This document shows, piece after piece, positions 55,678 through 63,203 of a DNA stretch of 64,000 bases (the stretch's first letter is position 1; each line of letters starts with the position of its first letter). The translations under genes and the position numbers were made by a program. The notes under the pieces are model-generated. The model was not told the origin of the DNA. It saw only the letters and a list, made by a program, of their open reading frames with translations, and ran no database searches. The stretch comes from Prosthecomicrobium pneumaticum (GTDB taxonomy: Bacteria; Pseudomonadota; Alphaproteobacteria; Rhizobiales; Kaistiaceae). The DNA is taken from positions 242,217 through 306,216 of the forward strand of contig NZ_JACHOO010000003.1 of NCBI RefSeq assembly GCF_014199915.1, read 5' to 3'.

Positions 55678-55932
55678 CGGGCGCGTTCCTTCTCTCTCGG
55701 CACGGCGGCACCTCGAAACGGTACCGCTGCGGCCGAACCTGCCGCTTTTCTTCTCGACCCTGCCGCGAGACTCGACTTCCGGCAACTGCGAAAATCGCCG
55801 TCAGGAGACCGAATCGGCCGCAGAGTGTAGGGCAAAAACGGCGGCAGCGCGGCGTTTCGCAAGGATCGCCGGGCGCCACACGCCGGCTTCGGTTGGCAGG
55901 GCGCGGCGGGCGGGGTATCCGAGGCGGGGTCG

Positions 55933-56619
55933 ATGGCGACGATTCGGACGGAGGCGGCGATGGAGCATCCCGAGACGCAGACTGTGGAGCTCGCGGCGCT
56001 CGATCTCGCGGCGCTCCTGTGCAGCCGGGTCTGCCACGACATCATCTCGCCGGTCGGCGCGATCAATAACGGCCTCGAAGTGCTCGACGAAGAAAACAGC
56101 GAGGAGATGAAGACCTTCGCGCTCGACCTCATCCGCAAGAGCGCGCGCCAGGCCTCCGCCAAGCTGCAATTCGCCCGTCTCGCCTTCGGTGCCGCCGGAT
56201 CGGCGGGGGCGGAGATCGATCTCTCCGACGCCGAGAAGGTGGCGCGCGGCTATATGGAGGGTGAGAAGGCGTCCTTCGACTGGATCGCGCCGCGGGCGCT
56301 GATGCCGAAGAACCAGGTCAAGCTGGTGCTCAACCTCGTTCTGCTCGCCGTCGCCGCGGTGCCGCGTGGCGGCTCGATCACCGTGACGATCGAGGGCGAG
56401 CCGAAGAATCCGAGCTTCACGCTTCATTGCAGCGGTCCGACCGCGCGCATCCCGCACGCCTTCGAGCGGCTCGTGCCGGGCGAGATCGGCGAGGTGCCGG
56501 TCGATGCCCATGCCGTACAGCCTTATTATGCGGGGCTGCTCGCCCGCGCCTGCGGCATGACGGTCGCCGCCGTCTTCGCGGGCGTCGACGTCGTCATCAC
56601 CGCCCTGCCGAAGGCCTGA
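55933..56619 (+). CDS. chpT: Histidine phosphotransferase ChpT
   Basis: Carries phosphate from CckA to CtrA and CpdR in the alphaproteobacterial cell cycle. The 228-residue protein has the phospho-accepting His35 in the motif SRVCHDIISPVGAINNGLEV and a degenerate HATPase-like C-terminal half (KNQVKLVLNLVLLAVAAVPR, GGSITVTIEGE). The ATG at 55933 follows GAGGCGGGG; ATG 55960 is an alternative. The gene is convergent with ctrA, with a shared terminator region between. This adjacency is conserved in Hyphomicrobiales. Confidence 0.95.
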   Translation: MATIRTEAAMEHPETQTVELAALDLAALLCSRVCHDIISPVGAINNGLEVLDEENSEEMKTFALDLIRKSARQASAKLQFARLAFGAAGSAGAEIDLSDAEKVARGYMEGEKASFDWIAPRALMPKNQVKLVLNLVLLAVAAVPRGGSITVTIEGEPKNPSFTLHCSGPTARIPHAFERLVPGEIGEVPVDAHAVQPYYAGLLARACGMTVAAVFAGVDVVITALPKA

Positions 56620-56654
56620 CGTTTTCCCGCTTACGTCGACCCGCCCCAGGCGTC

Positions 56655-56690
56655 CGGAAAAGCGAAAGCCCCGCCGGGGCGGGGCTTCAG
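56655..56690 (-). terminator. Rho-independent terminator of ctrA
   Basis: Reading the minus strand, AAGCCCCGCC pairs with GGCGGGGCTT (56666-56687) and is followed by TTCGCTTTT, a fair T tract. It lies 19 bp after ctrA. On the plus strand, past chpT, the T tract is absent, so it serves mainly ctrA. Confidence 0.75.
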
Positions 56691-56708
56691 GGGCGAGAGG
56701 TTCGGCGG

Positions 56709-57410
56709 TCAGGCGCTGGCGCGCAGGTCGCGATCGTCCGGCTCGCGCAGCACATAGCCGCGGCCCCATACCGTCTCGATATAATTGTGGCCCTGCGTCG
56801 CCGTCGCGAGCTTCTTGCGCAGCTTGCAGATGAAGACGTCGATGATCTTCAGCTCCGGCTCGTCCATGCCGCCATAGAGATGATTGAGGAACATCTCCTT
56901 GGTCAGCGTGGTGCCCTTGCGCAGCGAGAGCAGCTCGAGCATCTGATATTCCTTGCCGGTCAGATGCACGCGCTGGCCGTTCACCTCGACGGTCTTGGTG
57001 TCGAGATTGACGGTCAGATCGCCCGTGTTGATCACCGACTGGGCATGGCCCTTCGAGCGCCGGACGATGGCGTGGATGCGGGCGACGAGCTCGTCCTTGT
57101 GGAACGGCTTCGTCATATAGTCGTCGGCGCCGACGCCCAGTCCGCGCACCTTGTCCTCGATGCCGGCGAGGCCGGAGAGGATCAGGATCGGCGTCTTGAC
57201 CTTCGACACCCGCAGCGACCGCAACACCTCGTAGCCGGACATGTCCGGCAGGTTGAGGTCGAGCAGGATGATGTCGTAATCGTAGAGCTTGCCGAGATCG
57301 ACGCCTTCCTCGCCCAGATCGGTGGTGTAGACGTTGAAGTTCTCGGACTTCAGCATCAGTTCGATGCTTTGCGCGGTAGCGCTGTCGTCCTCGATCAGCA
57401 GAACTCGCAT
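56709..57410 (-). CDS. ctrA: Cell-cycle response regulator CtrA
   Basis: OmpR-type master regulator of the alphaproteobacterial cell cycle. The 233-residue protein starts [20 protein letters not shown], has the phospho-acceptor Asp51 in [15 protein letters not shown], the receiver Lys in [16 protein letters not shown], and a C-terminal winged helix ([52 protein letters not shown]). The sequence is the typical CtrA type. A long upstream region carries CtrA-like sites. Divergent from fliJ, convergent with chpT. Confidence 0.98.
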   Translation of the reverse strand: MRVLLIEDDSATAQSIELMLKSENFNVYTTDLGEEGVDLGKLYDYDIILLDLNLPDMSGYEVLRSLRVSKVKTPILILSGLAGIEDKVRGLGVGADDYMTKPFHKDELVARIHAIVRRSKGHAQSVINTGDLTVNLDTKTVEVNGQRVHLTGKEYQMLELLSLRKGTTLTKEMFLNHLYGGMDEPELKIIDVFICKLRKKLATATQGHNYIETVWGRGYVLREPDDRDLRASA

Positions 57411-58145
57411 TACCTGTCCCCTCGTGCCTGTCCGGGGCCTGGAGCGCCGGGAGAGCGCCCGGCGCCGAGGAAAGGGTCAAAACCCGATTCGGACGCTACC
57501 GCCCAATGGTTAACAAATCCCGATTCCGGCCGACAAGAGGATTAAGATCTCGGTGCCTCGGGCACCGCCTCTTCGTCCATCCCGGCCTGCTCGGCCGGTC
57601 TGTCGGACCGGGTCCGGGAAACGCGATCCCATCCGGTAAGCGTCTCGTCCGACTCGCGATTTTGGAACGCCGCCGTTCCGCGAGCCTCGGGTTTACCCCC
57701 TCTTAAGGCCTCATGCGTCATGTTTAACGGCAGACGTAAAGGAAAGGTTGACGGCGGGTCGGCGGCTTAAGGTTTTGACAAGCGTGGGCGCTCTGGTCGG
57801 GGATAACGGGGATATTCCGCCCGTGGGCAACAACGGCCGCCGGGCCGCGAGACCCCATTCGCCGGGCCGCCTCGACCGCCCCTTTGGCCATCCGCTCGTG
57901 CCGATCCGTGCATCGGGTCGCGGGGGGGCGCGCCTCGGGGCGCTCGCTGACGGGGAACTGATCCGGGCGAGCGGAAGCCGCCGCCACCCGGGCGTGCTGG
58001 GGGGACGGGGCCTTTCGTGCCCCGGGCCGGAGACTGGGCCTTCACTTCACGGGGAAGGGCGGGTGACGCGCATGGGAAAGGGCCGCCGTCCTTCCGTTTC
58101 GATCGCTGTCGCGCCTGCCGCCGGCTCTGAAGGGGAGCGAGGACG
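57411..58145. promoter_or_regulatory. Long ctrA/fliJ intergenic region with CtrA-type motifs
   Basis: A 735-bp span with no credible gene. Motifs seen: TTAACCAT (minus strand; atggttaa at 57506-57513), about 100 bp upstream of ctrA; TTTA-N7-TTAA (57692-57706), one mismatch from the CtrA consensus; and TTTAAC at 57723-57728. These fit self-control of ctrA from more than one promoter, as known in Caulobacter, but are inferred here. The fliJ-proximal half (57780-58140) is GC-rich with no clear signal. Confidence 0.5.
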
Positions 58146-58553
58146 ATGAAGTCGCGCGACAGCCTGATCCGCTCGAAGCGGTTCCAGGCGGAGGAAAAGC
58201 GCAGGCAGGTCGAGCAGATCGAGGCGATGATCGCCGAATTCGAGCGCATGGCGCGGGAGCTGAACGACCAGATCCTCGCCGAGGAGGAACGCTCCGGCAT
58301 CCGCGACACGAGCCATTTCGCCTATCCGACCTTCGCCCGCGCGGCCGCACAGCGGCGTGACAATCTCATCACATCGGCCGCCGACCTGCGCGCCCAGCGC
58401 GACGCCGCGCAGCGCCTCCTCGACGCCGCGCTCGATGAATTGAAGCGCGCGGAACTGATCGCCGAACGCGGCCAGGATCGCGGCGCGAGAGCCGGCGTGG
58501 CGCCCGCGGGCGGGCGCCGGCGCGGCGCCGGCCACCCCTCTCACGCCGGCTGA
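58146..58553 (+). CDS. fliJ: FliJ-family flagellar export chaperone
   Basis: A 135-residue coiled-coil protein (RDSLIRSKRFQAEEKRRQVE, QIEAMIAEFERMARELNDQI, QRRDNLITSAADLRAQRDAA) of the FliJ family, which helps the flagellar export ATPase FliI. In most Hyphomicrobiales it follows fliI, which is divergent from ctrA. Here fliI is absent and fliJ itself takes that place. Start ATG 58146 with GGGAGCGAGGACG upstream. The tail overlaps the convergent sulfotransferase-like gene by 13 bp. Confidence 0.85.
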   Translation: MKSRDSLIRSKRFQAEEKRRQVEQIEAMIAEFERMARELNDQILAEEERSGIRDTSHFAYPTFARAAAQRRDNLITSAADLRAQRDAAQRLLDAALDELKRAELIAERGQDRGARAGVAPAGGRRRGAGHPSHAG

Positions 58554-59338
58554 GCCGCCGCCGCGAGCCGAAAGCGGGCGAGCCGTTCGTAATGGGGCCG
58601 CGCCGCTTCGGCGATCGGCTTCAGCGAGTCGTCGAGATCGGCGAAGGCGATCTCCGGCCGCGGCGGGCCGAAACCGGTCGACGCTTCGACCGCATGGTAC
58701 CAGTGCGGCGCCCAGACCCCGTCGGTCGCCCGCCGGCCGGGCGGCCAGGCGAGCATCGCCGGCTCGAAGGAGAGCGAAAGCGCCGCGCAGAGGGCCGCGA
58801 GCACGCCGGCCGGGTCGGCGAGCACATCGGCCCCGTCGATCACCGGAGGCGCCGCACCGAGCCGGTCGGCCACCCGTTCGAAGATCTCCGCCTGCTGGAC
58901 GAAGCCGAGATCGGCGAGCGCCACCGTCTCGCGCTTGGCGCGATAGGAGGCGAGCACGCTCTCCGGCCGGCGGATCAGGAAGGCGTTCCGCACCGCATCG
59001 CTCCAGCCGAGCGGAAAGCCCGGCAGCATGTGGTGCGTCATGTGCTTCTGGTAGAAGAGCGTCGTGCCGGCCGGAACCGGTCCGGTCAGCGCTGCGGCGA
59101 CCGCGTCTGGATCGGTCTCGCCGGCGGCGATCACCGCCTCGGCCATCGGATGGTCGAGGCCGGTTGCGGCGAGATAGGCGGCATAGAAGGGTTCGTCGAC
59201 GACATGGGCGTCCCGCCGGTTGCCGAAAGCGCGCATCATCGCGGTCGAGATATTGCGCGGTCCCGACCACATCGCGATGCGGGCGACGCCATCGTCGGCG
59301 GTCCCGGAATATGACAGGACGGTGTCGGTATATGACAT
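58541..59338 (-). CDS. Sulfotransferase-like P-loop protein
   Basis: A 265-residue protein with an N-terminal P-loop motif IAMWSGPRNISTAMMRAFGN, then DEPFYAAYLAATGLDHPM, FYQKHMTHHMLPGF and FLIRRPESVLASYRAKRE, the pattern of a sulfotransferase-like family. In plants a related domain is fused to a class IV aminotransferase-like domain; such an aminotransferase is encoded 1.5 kb away here. Reaction unknown. ATG 59338 has GGAGG eight bases upstream; an ATG at 59359 is less well placed. Confidence 0.86.
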   Translation of the reverse strand: MSYTDTVLSYSGTADDGVARIAMWSGPRNISTAMMRAFGNRRDAHVVDEPFYAAYLAATGLDHPMAEAVIAAGETDPDAVAAALTGPVPAGTTLFYQKHMTHHMLPGFPLGWSDAVRNAFLIRRPESVLASYRAKRETVALADLGFVQQAEIFERVADRLGAAPPVIDGADVLADPAGVLAALCAALSLSFEPAMLAWPPGRRATDGVWAPHWYHAVEASTGFGPPRPEIAFADLDDSLKPIAEAARPHYERLARFRLAAAAQPA

Positions 59339-59443
59339 CGCGCGGCGCCTCCGCCCCATGATATGGAACCCATAGAATCAGTCCGCGGGGGAAGCCCCAC
59401 TGCGGCGCCATGATCCCGGTCTCCTCGGTCGGTCGCAAGACGC

Positions 59444-60124
59444 ATGTCCCTCGTCCTCTTCCATCTCGCGAATGCGATCGCCTTTCTCGCCTTCCTGTTC
59501 CGCGACCAGCTCTATTTGCGGGCGATCACTGTCGTGTCGATGGTGCTGCAGTCGGTCTACTACTTCACCATCGTCGGCGGGCCGCTCTACAACCCGCTGT
59601 TCTGGAAGGCCGTGACCTTCCTGCTCAATGCCGGGATGATCGTGCTCCTCTTCCGCGACCGCATCGGCTACGGCATCGATCCGCGAACCCGGCCGCTCTA
59701 TGACCAGCTCGAAGTGCTGAGCTACGGCCAGTTCCGCCGGCTCCTCGCGGCCGGGCGGCGGATCGACGGGCCGGCAGCCCTGATCGAGGAAGGCAAGCGG
59801 CCGGGCGCGCTCTACTTCGTCCTGTCGGGCGAGGCGGAGGTGCGCAAGAACGGCGAGACGCTGGCGGTCGGGCCGCACATCTTCCTGGGCGAGATCGCCT
59901 TCCTGACCGGCGGCACGGCGAGCGCCTCCGTCCGGCTCGCAGAAGATGCGCACTGCCTCGCCTGGGACGTCGCCGCGCTGCGGACGCTGATGGCGAAGGA
60001 GCGGGCGATCGACATAGCGCTCCGCGGCTTGATGAACCGCGATCTCGCGGCGAAGACGGCGCGCTCCGCGCTCGGCCCCTCAGTCGATCGGCGAAAGGCC
60101 GCCGGCGACCAGATCGCGGTATAG
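59444..60124 (+). CDS. Popeye-like membrane protein with cyclic-nucleotide-binding fold
   Basis: A 226-residue protein with three membrane helices in the first 72 residues (LFHLANAIAFLAFLFRDQLY, VVSMVLQSVYYFTIVGG, FWKAVTFLLNAGMIVLLF) followed by one cNMP-binding-type beta-roll (about 85-190; GALYFVLSGEAEVRKNG, FLGEIAFLTGGTASASVRLA). This is the layout of Popeye (POPDC) proteins. There is no DNA-binding domain. The phosphate-binding cassette lacks the usual Arg before the Ala-rich turn (GTASASV), so ligand binding may differ. It overlaps the convergent aminotransferase gene by 45 bp. Confidence 0.82.
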   Translation: MSLVLFHLANAIAFLAFLFRDQLYLRAITVVSMVLQSVYYFTIVGGPLYNPLFWKAVTFLLNAGMIVLLFRDRIGYGIDPRTRPLYDQLEVLSYGQFRRLLAAGRRIDGPAALIEEGKRPGALYFVLSGEAEVRKNGETLAVGPHIFLGEIAFLTGGTASASVRLAEDAHCLAWDVAALRTLMAKERAIDIALRGLMNRDLAAKTARSALGPSVDRRKAAGDQIAV

Positions 60125-61018
60125 GCCGCGCAGCCGCTCGATCATCGGCGTCGCGCCGGTGCCGATCCGCCTTCCGTCGACGATGCGCACCGGCACGAGG
60201 CCGGCGAAGGTGCCGGTGACGAAGGCCTCGTCGGCGCCATAGGCGTCGACGAGGCTGAAATCCTTCTCGAACACCGGCAGGCCGGCCGCCCGGCCCATCG
60301 CGATGACGTTGCCGCGGGTGATGCCGCCGAGACAGTAGCCGCCGGTCGAGGTCCAGATCTCGCCCTTGCGGACGATGAAGAAATGGGTCGAGTTGCAGGT
60401 CGCGACGAAGCCGCGATCGTCGAGCATCAGCGCTTCGTCGGCGCCCGCCTCGGTCGCCTGGATGCAGGCGAGGATGCAGTTGAGTTTCGAATGGGAGTTG
60501 AGCTTCTGGTCCTGTTCGGCCGGCCCGGTGCGCCGGACATGGGCAGTGAAGAGCTTCAGCCCCTTCTCTACCGTCTCCGGCTTCGGCAGCTTGTATTCCG
60601 GCACGATGACGATCGTCGCCTTGCCGATGGCGAGCCGCGGGTCCTGATAGGGCGTGCGCTTGACGCCGCGGGTCACCATCAGCCGGACGTGCACGCCGTC
60701 CGTCATGCCGTTCGCCTTCAGGCAGTCGAACAGCCGCCGCTTCAGCGCAGCCCGGTCGAGCCCGATGTCGATCATCAGCGCGTGCGCGCCCTCATAGAGC
60801 CGGTCGAGATGCGGCTCGAGGAAGGCGACACCGCCGGCGACGACGCGCAAGCCCTCCCAGACGCCGTCGCCCAGCACGAAGCCGGAATCGAACACCGAGA
60901 CCACCGCCTCTTCGCGCGGCACGAGCCTGCCGTTGACCGAGATCAGGATGTGGTCGTTGCGCGGATCGTCGACATAGCCGTGCACGCCGGTGGCGGGCGT
61001 CTCCCCGGCCATCATCAT
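60080..61018 (-). CDS. Class IV PLP aminotransferase (branched-chain/D-amino acid type)
   Basis: A 312-residue PLP enzyme of the BCAT/D-amino-acid aminotransferase fold: VSVFDSGFVLGDGVWEGLRV near the start, KLNCILACIQATEAGADEAL (with the PLP lysine in HSKLN), EALMLDDRGFVATCNSTHFF and CLGGITRGNVIAMGRAAGLP. Which amino acid it uses cannot be told. The product is of family length. Its start overlaps the GNAT gene upstream by 4 bp, so both are cotranslated. Confidence 0.93.
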   Translation of the reverse strand: MMMAGETPATGVHGYVDDPRNDHILISVNGRLVPREEAVVSVFDSGFVLGDGVWEGLRVVAGGVAFLEPHLDRLYEGAHALMIDIGLDRAALKRRLFDCLKANGMTDGVHVRLMVTRGVKRTPYQDPRLAIGKATIVIVPEYKLPKPETVEKGLKLFTAHVRRTGPAEQDQKLNSHSKLNCILACIQATEAGADEALMLDDRGFVATCNSTHFFIVRKGEIWTSTGGYCLGGITRGNVIAMGRAAGLPVFEKDFSLVDAYGADEAFVTGTFAGLVPVRIVDGRRIGTGATPMIERLRGLYRDLVAGGLSPID

Positions 61019-61632
61019 GACCTCTCCTCCGGCTCGATCAGCGGAATGTGCGGTCCGGCGCTGCGCGGCAGATGGCCGGTCAGCCGCGGATCGGGCGACA
61101 CCTCGACGGCGAACTTGTACGGTCGGAAGCCGGACTTCGCATAGAAGGGCAGGGCGGCCGGGGAATCGAAGCTGCAGGTGTGCAGCCAGACCCGTTCGAT
61201 GCCGGGGCGCCAGGCGGCGGCGAGGGTGGCGTCCATCAGCACCGCCGCAGCGCCCCGCCCCGCCGCTTCCGGCACGACGCCGAACATCGCGATCTCCACA
61301 TCGTCACGGCCGACATGGATCTCCGAAAGGCCGATCGGCCCGGTATCGTCCTCGAGATAGCGCGTCTCGGTGTCCGGACGGGACAGCAGGGCGCGCAGTT
61401 CCTCCTCCGGCATGACGGCGCGGGAGAACCACAGCCAGCGCTCGCCGATGCGCGAATAGAGCTGTCGATAGCTCGCGGTTTCGGGCCTTTCGATGCGGCG
61501 CACCCGCAGGTCCGGCCGGTCGCCGCGCGGCGAGGCGGGCGGGGTGCGCATCTCGAGATAGGTCACCATATTGGCGATCCGGCCCGGCGGCAGATCGGTA
61601 TAGCCATCGAGGTCGAGCGGAAGGAAGGGCAT
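61015..61632 (-). CDS. GNAT-family N-acetyltransferase
   Basis: A 205-residue acetyltransferase: [40 protein letters not shown], and the acetyl-CoA loop [20 protein letters not shown], followed by [20 protein letters not shown] with the family Tyr. Substrate unknown. First gene of a pair with the class IV aminotransferase (ATGA overlap), suggesting a joint amino-acid task. Confidence 0.92.
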   Translation of the reverse strand: MPFLPLDLDGYTDLPPGRIANMVTYLEMRTPPASPRGDRPDLRVRRIERPETASYRQLYSRIGERWLWFSRAVMPEEELRALLSRPDTETRYLEDDTGPIGLSEIHVGRDDVEIAMFGVVPEAAGRGAAAVLMDATLAAAWRPGIERVWLHTCSFDSPAALPFYAKSGFRPYKFAVEVSPDPRLTGHLPRSAGPHIPLIEPEERS

Positions 61633-61666
61633 GCGAAGGGCTCGGCGGGTTGAGAGGCGGACGGGC

Positions 61667-61966
61667 TCAGCCCTCGAAGGGGAGGGTGGCGTCGAGCACG
61701 TGGCGGGCCGCCGCGATCATGGTCGGGCGGATCGCCTCGCGGGCGGCGAAGGCGATCAGAAGGGGTTCGTTCGAGAGCATATATTCGAGCACGCCGACGA
61801 GGAAAGCGGGCTCGCCGGCAGCGGCGCGGATGCTCTCGGGGCCGATCCCGGTCAGCGCCAGGAACTGGCCGAGTTCCTCGGGTTCGCCGGCGATGAAGGC
61901 GAGGGCGCGGACCGCGAGCGTCTCCGCCTCGGTTTCGGTCATCCGCGCCGGGCGGTCTCGCAGCAT
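61667..61966 (-). CDS. DUF3572 family protein
   Basis: A protein of about 99 residues, [20 protein letters not shown] and [20 protein letters not shown], matching the DUF3572 family. It is usually found divergent to divK, as here. ATG 61966 has GGAAAGG upstream; ATG 61996 would give 109 residues. Function unknown. Confidence 0.85.
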   Translation of the reverse strand: MLRDRPARMTETEAETLAVRALAFIAGEPEELGQFLALTGIGPESIRAAAGEPAFLVGVLEYMLSNEPLLIAFAAREAIRPTMIAAARHVLDATLPFEG

Positions 61967-62087
61967 CGCGGGTTTGCCTTTCCGAAACGATTCCATCGCT
62001 AGAGTCTTATCGCACATTCGCGCGCCGCGTGCCTGCGCCGCCCTCTTCGGGCGACCGAAAGCGGCAGGGCCGGGACGGAGAAGCATC

Positions 62088-62459
62088 ATGCCGAAGACGG
62101 TCCTGGTCGTGGAAGACAACGAGCTCAACATGAAGCTCTTCCACGATCTCCTCGAAGCGCACGGCTATGCCGTCATCCAGTCCCGCCATGCGCTGGAGGC
62201 GATCGAACTGGTGCGCCGGCATCGTCCCGATCTCGTCCTGATGGACATCCAGCTGCCCGAGGTCTCCGGCCTCGAGGTGACGAAATGGATCAAGGAAGAC
62301 GATTCGATCAAGTCGATCCCGGTGATCGCGGTGACCGCCTTCGCGATGAAGGGCGACGAGCAGCGCATCCGGGAGGGGGGCTGCGAAGCCTATCTGTCGA
62401 AGCCGATCTCCGTCGCGAAGTTCCTGGAGACGGTGAAGGCCTATCTCGGCGACGGGTGA
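62088..62459 (+). CDS. divK: Cell-cycle response regulator DivK
   Basis: Single-domain receiver that controls the CckA-ChpT-CtrA relay. The 123-residue protein begins [20 protein letters not shown] and has the phospho-acceptor Asp53 in [20 protein letters not shown], the Thr of [13 protein letters not shown] and the Lys of [20 protein letters not shown] lies upstream. In Caulobacter the next gene is pleD; here no pleD follows. Together with chpT and ctrA 5 kb away it makes this a cell-cycle control region. Confidence 0.96.
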   Translation: MPKTVLVVEDNELNMKLFHDLLEAHGYAVIQSRHALEAIELVRRHRPDLVLMDIQLPEVSGLEVTKWIKEDDSIKSIPVIAVTAFAMKGDEQRIREGGCEAYLSKPISVAKFLETVKAYLGDG

Positions 62460-62723
62460 GTCGCGAAGGAAGGGGCCGGGCGAGGTCGAGCCGCAACCTG
62501 TGATCGAAGCGATCGGGGATCGTCCCGTCGAGCCTGCATCTTCGGTCAAAAAATACATCAAATTTTGAAATAATCTGCCGGCAGAGCCGCTCGATCCATT
62601 CCGCTGGCGAACGGTTCGTTCTATGGTGATGGCGATCGGATGGCGCTTCGGAATCGACCGGAGCGCCACGGTGACACCCCGTATGCCCAGGTCCGCCGCA
62701 TCTCCTGGCATGTGGGGTCGGCT

Positions 62724-62771
62724 CGGCCCAGAACGGCGAGAGTGGCCTCCTCGTTGACCCGTTCTGGGCCG
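62724..62771. repeat. 13-bp perfect inverted repeat between divK and rpmG
   Basis: CGGCCCAGAACGG (62724-62736) and CCGTTCTGGGCCG (62759-62771) form a perfect stem with a 22-base loop. The 456-bp gap 62460-62915 holds no credible gene. It also has an AT-rich patch with palindrome TCAAATTTTGA (62558-62568). A structured RNA or an attenuator is possible. No T tract follows on either strand. Confidence 0.7.
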
Positions 62772-62860
62772 GCCACCTTCATCGACATGTCTGCAGACGT
62801 TCCCGTGCGCGGGCCCCCCACAGGGGCGCCGTTCGCGGAAGGCCGAACCGAACGCCGGGC

Positions 62861-62888
62861 AAGAAAAAAGGCGCCGCGAACGGCGCCT
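62861..62888 (-). terminator. Rho-independent terminator of rpmG
   Basis: On the minus strand AGGCGCCG pairs with CGGCGCCT around a TTCG tetraloop and is followed by TTTTTTCTTGCC, 27 bp after rpmG. A classic terminator. Confidence 0.93.
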
Positions 62889-62915
62889 CGTCTCCGCCAG
62901 CCTCCGGGATGAGGC

Positions 62916-63083
62916 TTACTTGATCTTCGCCTCGCGGAACTCGACGTGCTTGCGCGCGACCGGGTCGTATTTCTTGACCGTCAGCTTCTCGGTCATGGTG
63001 CGCGAGTTCTTCTTCGTGACGTAGAAGAAGCCGGTGTCGGCCGAACTCACGAGCTTGATCTTGATGGTGGTGGCCTTGGCCAT
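62916..63083 (-). CDS. rpmG: Large ribosomal subunit protein bL33
   Basis: A 55-residue ribosomal protein, [20 protein letters not shown] then [20 protein letters not shown], ending EAKIK. No CxxC pairs are present, so it is the zinc-independent form. ATG 63083 with GGAAGG upstream. Followed by a strong terminator. Confidence 0.97.
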   Translation of the reverse strand: MAKATTIKIKLVSSADTGFFYVTKKNSRTMTEKLTVKKYDPVARKHVEFREAKIK

Positions 63084-63203
63084 GGGGAGAACCTTCCGGA
63101 AATAAAGGCGCGGCCCGGGTCGAGGACCAACGGCCGATTTGGCCGGGAACCTAGCCGAGCCCGCCGCAATGTCAAGGCTCGCGGCGGCTGGTCGCCCGGG
63201 TGT

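Noticed and set aside
57748-58149. Small plus-strand gene or fliI remnant between ctrA and fliJ
   Set aside because: The open frame is Arg/Gly-rich with no FliI Walker motifs or other family feature; treated as non-coding.
62724-62771. Insertion-sequence terminal repeats
   Set aside because: The 13-bp arms enclose only 22 bases and no transposase; a hairpin is the simpler reading.
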